Assembly: GCF_001941445.1 (NCBI RefSeq)
Contig: NZ_CP009245.1
Coordinates: forward strand, 2,379,992 to 2,443,991
Source: Corynebacterium aquilae DSM 44791
GTDB lineage: Bacteria > Actinomycetota > Actinomycetes > Mycobacteriales > Mycobacteriaceae
Length of the DNA stretch: 64,000 bases
Direction of reading: 5' to 3'
The notes beneath the pieces were generated by a model, which was not told the origin of the DNA, searched no databases, and was given only the letters and a program-made list of their open reading frames with translations. Made by a program: the position numbers and the translations under genes. How positions within the stretch are numbered: position 1 is the stretch's first letter; every line of letters begins with the position of its first letter. Below are positions 19,593 through 27,286 of this stretch, piece after piece.

Positions 19593-20343
19593 GTGTCCTC
19601 CATGCGGGTGTGAGAAGAAGGGATGCGGTCGGCCAGTGCCTACAAGGGGCGTGGTGGCGTTCGTCTTCCGCGGTGCGGGGTAAAAGGGACGGATGGGACA
19701 ATCGTTCGACATTGCGGCGCGGTGGGGGCAGGTGCACACCCGCCGGATCGGTACGGGGGATGCCGTAAGTGTGGGCCAGGCCCTCACCGCGCCTAAATGT
19801 GATGTGTGACATGAAGCATAGTGGGGCATGTCACCAAGCGGGGCGGGTTTGGGAAACAGATACGACATTCACCCCCACCACATCCCCACCCCATCCACCA
19901 TCCCCGCAGGACACGCGGAAGAAGTCCGAGACATCAGACAAGCCTAGGCGGGGGCAAAATCCCCCATCACGCCCCCGCCGCAGCCCCTCAGGCGCCCTAG
20001 GAAAGACCCCTTCTCGCGCAAGTTGCAATGACCCACGACACCACAAAGATAGAAGTGTGGGGGCTGCCACTGGGGGTAAACGTTGTTATTTCCGCCACGA
20101 ACGACAGTGATGAGCGATACACTTTTGCACACACTGGCCCACGGGCACCCAGAGCTTTTTCTTCCCTCTACTGCCCAACATCACAGGCCACGCACCCCAA
20201 CAAAAAAGAGCAACAGCCCACCCATCCGCTGGGCCGTAGCACTTTTTCACCCAACAACTCACAAACCGCTGTACCCCACAGCAGCCCCCGCGGCACCTGC
20301 CCGGGAACTACCAGCTTTTTCTTCTCTTAAGGAGATGTTCTTC
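19593..20343. other. 751-bp divergent intergenic region
   Basis: Separates the acyl-CoA ligase and acyl-CoA dehydrogenase genes, and both frames stay open into it. The predicted residues are Pro/Arg/His-rich and family homology begins only at 19592 and 20344, so I treat it as noncoding. The right part is A/C-rich with a pyrimidine-rich leader and AAGGAG at 20329-20334. Confidence 0.45.
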
Positions 20344-21540
20344 ATGTCTTGCTCCCCCATCAACCCCGACCTATTGTCCAAAGTTTCCTTCCCCGACCCG
20401 GATCTTTTGAAAGTCGCCGATCTCCTAAGCCTCGAGGAAAAGGCCCACCTGGAAAAGGTTCGCACCTTCCTGCAGACCGAGGTTCGCCCGAACGTCGGTG
20501 GCTACTGGGACCGGGAAGAATTCCCCTTCGATCTGCTGCCGAAGCTGGCCGAGTACGGCCTGGGAGAAATTGAGCTGTCCGGCTTCTCCAATCTGCTCAA
20601 AGGCCTGCTGTACGCCGAGGTCACCCGCGCAGACGTGTCCCTGTCCGCACTCGTCGGTATCCACAACGAACTGATCATTGGTGCCATCGACCAGCTGGGC
20701 TCCCAGGAGCACAAGGACACCTGGCTGGATGACCTGCGCACCTTTAAGAAGGTGGGCTGCTTTGCCCTGACCGAGCCCGATCACGGCTCCGATATCGCCG
20801 GCGGTCTGGCCACCACCGCGGAAAAGACCGCCGACGGCTGGGTCATCAACGGTGAAAAGCGCTGGATTGGTGGCGGCACCTTCGCCAACTTCGCGGTGGT
20901 TTTCGCCCGCGATGTGGCTGACAAGGAAGTCAAGGGCTTCATCGTGGAGATGGACCGCGAAGGTGTGTCCGCCTCCAAGATTGAACACAAGATGGGCCTG
21001 CGCATCATGCAGAACGCCGACATCACCTTCGACAACGTCGTCGTCCCCGAATCCGCACTGATGCCCGGCGCGACCACCTTTGCTGGCACCAATGTGATGT
21101 TGCGGAATTCTCGCGCGTGGGTTGGTTGGCAGGGTGCTGGTGTGCAGCTGGCGATCATGGATCGTGCGCGCCAGTACGTGTTGGAGCGTGAGCAGTTCGG
21201 TAAGAAGTTGGCGAAGTTCCAGCTGGTGCAGGAGCAGATTGCGCGGATTCAATCCAATGCGTGTGCGTCTTTGGCGATGATGGCTCAGGTGGCGTGGCTG
21301 CAGGAAAATGGTGCTTTCGATATGCCGCATGCGGCGATGGCGAAGTCCACTGCGACGCGTTATGCCCGTGAGTCTGCAGCGCTTGCGCGTTCCCTGGGTG
21401 GCGGTAATGGCATCGTGACTGAGCACGAGTTGTCGAAGCTGTTTAACGATGTGGAGATTCTCTACACCTACGAGGGCACCTATGAGATCAATGCTCTGAT
21501 TGTGGGTCGCGCGATTTTGGGTACTGGCGCTTTCGTCTAG
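20344..21540 (+). CDS. acyl-CoA dehydrogenase, glutaryl-CoA-dehydrogenase-like
   Basis: 398 residues from the ATG at 20344, 9 nt after AAGGAG. The ATG at 20335 is too close to that site. The acyl-CoA dehydrogenase fold is shown by FALTEPDHGSDIAGG (FAD/substrate loop), the WVINGEKRWIGGG segment, and the C-terminal YEGTYEINALIVGRAI with the catalytic Glu377 where human GCDH has Glu370. Overall it resembles the GCDH branch, but the context (HSD10-like dehydrogenase next, acyl-CoA ligase opposite) suits a short branched acyl-CoA. Codon style switches inside the gene near 21090. Confidence 0.88.
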   Translation: MSCSPINPDLLSKVSFPDPDLLKVADLLSLEEKAHLEKVRTFLQTEVRPNVGGYWDREEFPFDLLPKLAEYGLGEIELSGFSNLLKGLLYAEVTRADVSLSALVGIHNELIIGAIDQLGSQEHKDTWLDDLRTFKKVGCFALTEPDHGSDIAGGLATTAEKTADGWVINGEKRWIGGGTFANFAVVFARDVADKEVKGFIVEMDREGVSASKIEHKMGLRIMQNADITFDNVVVPESALMPGATTFAGTNVMLRNSRAWVGWQGAGVQLAIMDRARQYVLEREQFGKKLAKFQLVQEQIARIQSNACASLAMMAQVAWLQENGAFDMPHAAMAKSTATRYARESAALARSLGGGNGIVTEHELSKLFNDVEILYTYEGTYEINALIVGRAILGTGAFV

Positions 21541-21666
21541 TTGTATCCAGCGGTTTTTAGGGGAGGGGTTTGTTGCTTCTCCCCTGCCGCTTGTCTTTCT
21601 TTTTGTCTGTTTTCTTCTTTTTCTCTTCTTTGTGAAGGGTGTCCTGTTCAGGAGCCGTGATTTTCG

Positions 21667-22449
21667 ATGTCTGATTTTTCTGCCTTGTTGAACGCTGGTG
21701 CTGCCAGCGCTGTTGTTTCTGGTGGCGCGAGTGGTTTGGGTTATGCGACGTGTCAGCGTCTTGCTGAGCTTGGGGTGAAGGTGTTTGCGCTGGATCTTCA
21801 GGCCGGTATCGATAATTTGGAGTCCCCGGTTGAGGGGGTGACCTATGTGCCGACTGATGTGACGGATCCGGATGCGGTGCGTGCTGCGGTGCAGCAGGCT
21901 GCTGCGGCTGCGCCGCTGCGTGTTGCTGTGGCGTGTGCTGGTATTTGCCCGTCTAAGCGCATCATTGGTCGTAATGGTCCGCATGATCCAGCTTTGTTTG
22001 CGACGACGATTGCGGTGAACCTCACGGGCACGTTCCATGTGATGGAGTTTGCGGCGGAGGCGATGGCGTCCCAGGAGCCGGTGGATGCTGATGGTCAGCG
22101 TGGCGTGATTGTGACAACGGCGTCGGTGGCGGCGTTTGAGGGCCAGGTGGGTCAGGCTGCGTATGCCGCCAGTAAGGGTGGGGTGCAGGCGTTGACGATT
22201 TCTGCGGCGCGTGATTTGGCGAGCAAGGGTATTCGTGTGAATACGATTGCTCCGGGCATTGTGGAGACTCCGATGATGGCGTCGATTACACCGGAGTTCC
22301 GTGAGGAGTTGGAGCGCCTAGTGCCGTTCCCGCACCGTATGGCCAAGCCGCAGGAGTATGCGCGTTTGGTGGAGATGTTGGTCGATAATCCGTATCTCAA
22401 CGGTGAGACGATCCGTTTGGATGGTTCTTTGCGGATGCCGCCGCGCTAG
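21667..22449 (+). CDS. SDR family 3-hydroxyacyl-CoA dehydrogenase (HSD10-like)
   Basis: 260 residues. The NAD-binding GGASGLG (19-25), the catalytic Ser153-Tyr166-Lys170 triad and the IAPGIVETPMM loop are present. Length and sequence resemble type II 3-hydroxyacyl-CoA/2-methyl-3-hydroxybutyryl-CoA dehydrogenase (HSD17B10), which oxidises the isoleucine-derived hydroxyacyl-CoA. It follows the acyl-CoA dehydrogenase by 126 bp on the same strand. A FabG-type role is less likely given the neighbours. Confidence 0.85.
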   Translation: MSDFSALLNAGAASAVVSGGASGLGYATCQRLAELGVKVFALDLQAGIDNLESPVEGVTYVPTDVTDPDAVRAAVQQAAAAAPLRVAVACAGICPSKRIIGRNGPHDPALFATTIAVNLTGTFHVMEFAAEAMASQEPVDADGQRGVIVTTASVAAFEGQVGQAAYAASKGGVQALTISAARDLASKGIRVNTIAPGIVETPMMASITPEFREELERLVPFPHRMAKPQEYARLVEMLVDNPYLNGETIRLDGSLRMPPR

Positions 22450-22470
22450 CGCGTACCTAGAAATGCGGCT

Positions 22471-22516
22471 GGGGCCTGTCGCTTCCCTTTGTTGGGAGGC
22501 GGCAGGCCCCTTTTTT
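22471..22516 (+). terminator. rho-independent terminator
   Basis: Long GC stem (GGGGCCTGTCGC... / ...GGCGGCAGGCCCC) closed by TCCC/GGGA, followed by six T, 22 bp after the SDR stop. Confidence 0.92.
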
Positions 22517-22525
22517 GGGGCGTGT

Positions 22526-23689
22526 TTAACCCCGGTATGGTTCGAGCCCCCAGTAGGGGAACACGGCTTTGGAGGTGGTGAGTACGGGTGCGGTGGGGGT
22601 GTCGGACAGGACGCGTTCGGGGTGGTATTCCTTGAGCACGTTGAGTGCGCCGATGTCGCCGAGGGTGGCCGATGGGTTGTTTGTCATGGTGCGTTCGGCC
22701 CAGTGGGTGGGCATGGTGGCCAGGGGGTCGAGTTTGACGCCGGCGACGGCTGCCATGACCTGGACCCAGGTGCGGGCGACGGAGTCGCGGTTGTATCCGC
22801 CGCCGCCGAGGGCGACCCATTTGCCGCCGCAGAAGCGGTCTACCCAGCGGGAGACGCTGCGGTAGCTTTTGGCCATGGCGTCGACGCTGAGTTGGAGGTG
22901 GGTGAGGGGGTCGTTGAGGTGTCCGTCGGCGCCGTGTTGGGTGATGAGGATTTGGGGGCGGAATTTTTGGAGGATGGGTGGGACGATGCCGTGGACGGAG
23001 TACAGCCAGTCGAGGTCTTGGGTTTCGGGTTCAAGGGCGACGTTGATGGCGGTGCCGAGGGCGTCGGGGCCGCCGATGTCGCCACCGAATCCGGTGCCGG
23101 GGAACAGGTAGAGGCCGGATTCGTGGATGCTGATGGTCAGCACGCGGGGGTCGTTCCAGAAGATTTGTTCGACGCCGTCGCCGTGGTGGGCGTCGAGGTC
23201 GAGGTAGGCGATGCGGGTGGCGCCGTGGTCGAGCAGCCATTGGATGGCGACGGCGGCGTCGTTGAGCATGCAGAAGCCAGATTGGGCGCCGGCGCCAGCG
23301 TGGTGGAGGCCGCCGGCGAGGTTGATGGCGCGGTTATAGCGGCCGTTCCAGACGGCTTGTGCGGCGGTGACGGTGCCGGAGACGACGTGGGCGGCGATTT
23401 CTGGCAGGTGGGGGACGACGGGTTGGTCTTGGGTGCCGATGCCTTTGTCGGGGTGGGCTTGGCCGCTGGCTAGCGCTTGGAGGTATTCCTCTTCGTGAAC
23501 ACTTGCGATGAGCTGGGGGTCGGCTTCGGGCGCGGTTTCTAAGTCGAAGTAGTCCAGCAGCCCGAAGTAGTCGCCGAGTTCGACGGATAGTCGCACGCGG
23601 TCGGGCCCCATGGGGTGGGTGTCGCCGTAGGAGTAGTTGGTGAGTTTTTCGTCGTAGACGAGCAGCGACCGGGGGTGTGGGCTGGTCAT
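22526..23689 (-). CDS. acuC: AcuC-type histone-deacetylase-family lysine deacetylase
   Basis: 387 residues. Zn-dependent deacetylase landmarks are the active-site His pair (GGLHH, 129-130), DLDAHHGDG with Zn ligands Asp166 and His168, and the third Zn aspartate in QHGADGHLNDPL. The family reverses lysine acetylation, classically of acetyl-CoA synthetase. The ATG at 23689 lies 2 nt after the stop of the upstream acetyltransferase gene, so the pair is translationally coupled. This matches the AcuA/AcuC logic of Bacillus with a different acetyltransferase type. It ends close to the SDR terminator. Confidence 0.92.
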   Translation of the reverse strand: MTSPHPRSLLVYDEKLTNYSYGDTHPMGPDRVRLSVELGDYFGLLDYFDLETAPEADPQLIASVHEEEYLQALASGQAHPDKGIGTQDQPVVPHLPEIAAHVVSGTVTAAQAVWNGRYNRAINLAGGLHHAGAGAQSGFCMLNDAAVAIQWLLDHGATRIAYLDLDAHHGDGVEQIFWNDPRVLTISIHESGLYLFPGTGFGGDIGGPDALGTAINVALEPETQDLDWLYSVHGIVPPILQKFRPQILITQHGADGHLNDPLTHLQLSVDAMAKSYRSVSRWVDRFCGGKWVALGGGGYNRDSVARTWVQVMAAVAGVKLDPLATMPTHWAERTMTNNPSATLGDIGALNVLKEYHPERVLSDTPTAPVLTTSKAVFPYWGLEPYRG

Positions 23690-23691
23690 GG

Positions 23692-26376
23692 CTAGCCTCT
23701 TTCGATGTTGCGGGCGAGGGGGTCGCGTTGGGCGGAAATCGGTGCGATGCGGATGCGGGCGCCGACGACGTTGGTGGTGTCGGCGGCGGCGATGACGGGG
23801 GTGAGTTCGACTTCGACGATGCTGGGCAGGTCGTCTTTGAGTTGGCCGAGTCGCATGAGGATGGATTCCATGCCGGCGATGTCGGCGCTGCGGGTGCCGC
23901 GGTAGCCGGTCAGCAGGGGTGCGGCGCCGAGTTTGTGGAGCATGCCGCCGGCGTCGCTGCGGCGGATGGGGGGCACACGCCAGGAGATGTCGCCGAGCAG
24001 GTCGCTGGCCATGCCGGCGGCACCGCAGGAGATCATGGGCCCGAGCACGGGGTCTTCGATGGCTTTGATGGTCCAGGAGGAGCCGGCGGGGACTTCCGGC
24101 TGGACGGTCAGCCCCAGGTGGCTCAAGGCGTCGGCGGCGTGTTCTTCGGGCAGCAGTGCGGTGGCGGCCTTGTTGAGCACGCGCCAGGCACGGGCCATGG
24201 CTTCGGGGGTTTCGATGGCTCGGATGATGGTGGCAAGTTCGGGCCGTCCGCGCACGATGGGGCTGGTGGCTTTGAGGACCACGTCCCAGCCGAAGCGCTC
24301 GGCGGCGGCGACGGCTTCGTCGAGGTTGGCCACGGGTTGCCAGGGGGTGACGGGGATGTCGTAGCTGCGCAGCAGGTCGACGCATTCTTCGTCGCTGAGC
24401 CAGCGCCCCTGCGGGCTATCGGCGAGGATCCCATCGACGAAGGCGCGGGCGGCGTGCGTGTCGCCGGTGTAGGTTTCGTCGTCTGGGTGGGGGCGGGCAA
24501 GCGATCGGCGGTGTTCGTTGTGCACGATCAGCGACAGCGCTTCGAGCGCTTCGGCATAGGCGTCGAAGATGGGCAGCTGCCCTTGGGTTTCCTCCCCTTC
24601 GGGTGGGGTGGGCAGGTCGGAAAATCCCACAAACACCCCAAGCAGCGGGATGGTGGTGGGGCGGGCTAGGTTTTCCAGGCTTAAGTGCACGGCGTCGAAG
24701 ACGGGGTCGGAGATTTCGACGATGGCGCACAATACGGCGTCGGCTTCCCCGCTTGTTAAGACTTCCTCGGTGCGTTTTAATACGCCTGCGGCGGGGTCGC
24801 CGCCGACGGTGGTGAATGCTGGTGTGAGCCCGAAGCGGCGGGCGGCGGCCATCATTTGTTCATTCAGGCCGGCCGAGTTGGATACCACGTGGACGCGGGT
24901 GCCTTGGGGCACGGGTTGGCGGGCCAGGATTTGGGCGATGTTGTACATGGTGTCGCGCTGGGAGACGACCATGGCTCCGGCGTCGCCGATGACTTCGTCG
25001 AGTGCGCCGGCGGTGGCGGTGGGCAGGTCATGGCCGTCGTGGTAGCGCGCGGAGCGCAGCGCCCGGGAGGGGGTGAAGATGACCACGGGTTTTTCTAGCG
25101 CCAGTCGGCGCAGCACGCGGAAGAATTTGCGGGGGTTGCCGATGGCGTCCAGGGACAGCAGGCAGATGTGGGTGTGTTCGTCATCGGACCAGAATTGGAT
25201 GACGTCGTTGGCGGTGACGTCGGCGAAGGATCCGGTGGCGAAGAAGTTGGATAGTCCGCAGTGTGATTTGGAGGCGCGGGTCAGGGCGAGGGCGGCAACG
25301 CCGGCGGACTGGGTGAACAGGCCGACGTGCCCGCGCCGCGGCATGGGCACGGCGGTGGCGTTGAGGGAGATGGTCGGGGCGGTGTTGATCATGCCGAGGG
25401 AGGCGGGCCCTAGGGCGCGCACCCCGTGGGTGCGGGCGGCGGCGACGAAGTTGGTGTTGGCTTCGGCGGTGAGGATGGGGTTTTGTCCGCGGGCGAGCAC
25501 CACCACGCCGCGGGCGTTTTTGCGGGCGGTGGCGGCGAGGATTTCGTCGAGGGTGTCGGGCTCGTATTGGACGAGCACCAGGTCGACGTCTTCGGCAATC
25601 GAGTCGAGCGCTTCGGCGGCGGTGTGGGTGTCGGCGTGCGCGCCGAGGGTGATCATGCGCAGCGTACCGGCGTATTCGCCGCCGACGATGGCGGTGATGA
25701 TGTGCTGCATGGTCTCCACTGCGCCGATGACCGCAATGGAGCGCGGTTCGATGATGCGCCGGATGGCGGCGGCTTCGCTTTTATGCTCGCGGGCGAGCAT
25801 GACCTCGCGGGATTTGGCGGTGGGGTCGATGGGGAAGTCGACGACGATGAAGCCGTCTTCGAGCTCTGGGGCGACGTTGTAGCCGGCCCGTTTGAACACC
25901 TGCACCATGGAGCGGTTTTGGGTGAGCATTTCGGCGAAGAAGCGCTCGACGTGGTTTTCGCGGCCGATGTGGGCGAGGTGTTCCAGCAGCACGTTGGCGA
26001 CCCCGCGCCCCTGGTGGGCGTCTTGGACGAGGAAGGACACGTCGCCGACTTTGGCGGGTTTGAGTTGCTCGACGGTTTCGTAGCGGGCGGTGCCGATGAT
26101 TTTTTCTTTTTCGGTGAGCACCAACGTGACCCGTTCGTCGTGGTCGACGTGCAACCAGTGTTCGAGGTCATCCTCGCTTAAGTCGGGGTGGGTGCCGAAA
26201 AAGCGCAAGTATTTCGATTCCTCGGATACTCCCTGGTAGAACTCGATCATCTCGTCGACGTCGCCGGCTCGCACGGGGCGCAGGTTGGCGACCGCACCGT
26301 CGGCCAGGACCACGTCGGCTTCCCAGTGGTCGGGGGCTTTCGTGGTGGGCTCGAATCGGGGGTCACGGGTGCTCAT
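23692..26376 (-). CDS. bifunctional GNAT acetyltransferase / NDP-forming acyl-CoA synthetase-like protein (Pat/Pka type)
   Basis: 894 residues from the ATG at 26376 (MSTRDPRFEP). The open frame extends further but is unlike the family. The N-terminal GNAT domain (about 20-185) has the acetyl-CoA loop QDAHQGRGVANVLL. Then come a CoA-binding/ligase-CoA region (IEPRSIAVIGAVETM, then SLDAIGNPRKFF) and a C-terminal ATP-grasp domain (about 650-890, VVLKATSPIVRGR). E. coli Pka/PatZ has the same domains in the opposite order. Such enzymes acetylate acetyl-CoA synthetase and related ligases. The partner deacetylase follows 2 nt downstream. Confidence 0.88.
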   Translation of the reverse strand: MSTRDPRFEPTTKAPDHWEADVVLADGAVANLRPVRAGDVDEMIEFYQGVSEESKYLRFFGTHPDLSEDDLEHWLHVDHDERVTLVLTEKEKIIGTARYETVEQLKPAKVGDVSFLVQDAHQGRGVANVLLEHLAHIGRENHVERFFAEMLTQNRSMVQVFKRAGYNVAPELEDGFIVVDFPIDPTAKSREVMLAREHKSEAAAIRRIIEPRSIAVIGAVETMQHIITAIVGGEYAGTLRMITLGAHADTHTAAEALDSIAEDVDLVLVQYEPDTLDEILAATARKNARGVVVLARGQNPILTAEANTNFVAAARTHGVRALGPASLGMINTAPTISLNATAVPMPRRGHVGLFTQSAGVAALALTRASKSHCGLSNFFATGSFADVTANDVIQFWSDDEHTHICLLSLDAIGNPRKFFRVLRRLALEKPVVIFTPSRALRSARYHDGHDLPTATAGALDEVIGDAGAMVVSQRDTMYNIAQILARQPVPQGTRVHVVSNSAGLNEQMMAAARRFGLTPAFTTVGGDPAAGVLKRTEEVLTSGEADAVLCAIVEISDPVFDAVHLSLENLARPTTIPLLGVFVGFSDLPTPPEGEETQGQLPIFDAYAEALEALSLIVHNEHRRSLARPHPDDETYTGDTHAARAFVDGILADSPQGRWLSDEECVDLLRSYDIPVTPWQPVANLDEAVAAAERFGWDVVLKATSPIVRGRPELATIIRAIETPEAMARAWRVLNKAATALLPEEHAADALSHLGLTVQPEVPAGSSWTIKAIEDPVLGPMISCGAAGMASDLLGDISWRVPPIRRSDAGGMLHKLGAAPLLTGYRGTRSADIAGMESILMRLGQLKDDLPSIVEVELTPVIAAADTTNVVGARIRIAPISAQRDPLARNIERG

Positions 26377-26648
26377 GGTGCGTGGCCTGTTCTGTGGGAT
26401 GCAAGGGGATATCGGCGCCAACACGCGCCAAAATATGTGACCCAGTTTACTTTTTTGCCGGCAGGCTTCGCAGGGTTTTTGGACGTGAAACCCACCTGCG
26501 ACTTGCCCGCGCCCCGCCCCGCCTGGGGTGCACCGATGGGTCGCAAAAGCCTGCGGTGGGGGATTTTTAGGTGGCACACTGGGGTGTGTCACCGCTTTTT
26601 TAAAGTTGTCTTTGTCCCCCACCCATCTGCTGTGTGAGGAGTTTTTCG

Positions 26649-27131
26649 ATGTCGAGCAACGAGCAATTCCCAACCAATGATCGCTCGCCGGTGCCACCGG
26701 CGGGTCATCGTTCTGGTGCGTTGTCGCGCTGGTCAGATATCGCCAAGCCTTTGCAGGTCAAGCTGGTTGCGCTGGGTGGCGTGCTGTTGCTTGCGGGGGC
26801 GGCGATCGGCGGCGCGGTGGGTTATCACGCCGCGCCCCTATCGGGTGTTTCCGATAGTGCGGGACAGAAGACCGCGGCCGATATTGCAGCTATTCCACTA
26901 GCGCCTGATGACTATTCCGATCCGCAGCACGTGTTGTCTGTGCGCTGCCCGGTCACTGATGATGGGGGCAAGTTTTTGGGCTATGTGGTCGGCTATGCGG
27001 AGGAGTCTGCTCCGGAAAAGGCCCACCATTTTGCGCAAAACTATCTCAGTTCTTTTGGTTCCGCATCGGCGACAATGGGCAGCTGTGAGCGTTTGCTGGA
27101 TCACCCGGGCATGGGCGCGTATCCGCAGTAG
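26649..27131 (+). CDS. single-TM membrane protein, unknown
   Basis: 160 residues from the ATG at 26649 with AGGAG 7 nt before it. A GTG at 26634 would overlap that site. A cytoplasmic polar N-terminus (about 38 residues) is followed by one hydrophobic span (LVALGGVLLLAGAAIGGAVG) and an extracytoplasmic domain of about 100 residues with two cysteines (VRCPVTDDGG and GSCERLLDH), likely a disulfide. No family is recognised. It is monocistronic, ended by the large hairpin at 27158-27222. Confidence 0.6.
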   Translation: MSSNEQFPTNDRSPVPPAGHRSGALSRWSDIAKPLQVKLVALGGVLLLAGAAIGGAVGYHAAPLSGVSDSAGQKTAADIAAIPLAPDDYSDPQHVLSVRCPVTDDGGKFLGYVVGYAEESAPEKAHHFAQNYLSSFGSASATMGSCERLLDHPGMGAYPQ

Positions 27132-27157
27132 GCCGAGCCTGCGCACCAGCAGCACTG

Positions 27158-27222
27158 TTGGCCGCGCCACCGTTTGGGAAGTCCAGACAGTGTTGTTGGG
27201 GACTTTTGAGGTGGCGCGGCCA
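27158..27222. terminator. large two-stage hairpin between convergent genes
   Basis: Outer stem TGGCCGCGCCACC / GGTGGCGCGGCCA encloses an inner stem AAGTCC / GGACTT. It lies between the small membrane protein gene and the convergent OYE-DJ-1 fusion gene. Confidence 0.8.
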
Positions 27223-27286
27223 CTGCTATTGCCACGGATATGAGCGCGGATACTTGCGCGGATACCTGGTTGGTGTGGGTGGTTTC

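Noticed and set aside
22526-24385. Longer version of the AcuC frame running back to 24385
   Set aside because: The extra 232 residues are Arg/His/Pro-rich and antisense-frame translation of the acetyltransferase gene. The family starts at the ATG at 23689, two bases after that gene's stop.
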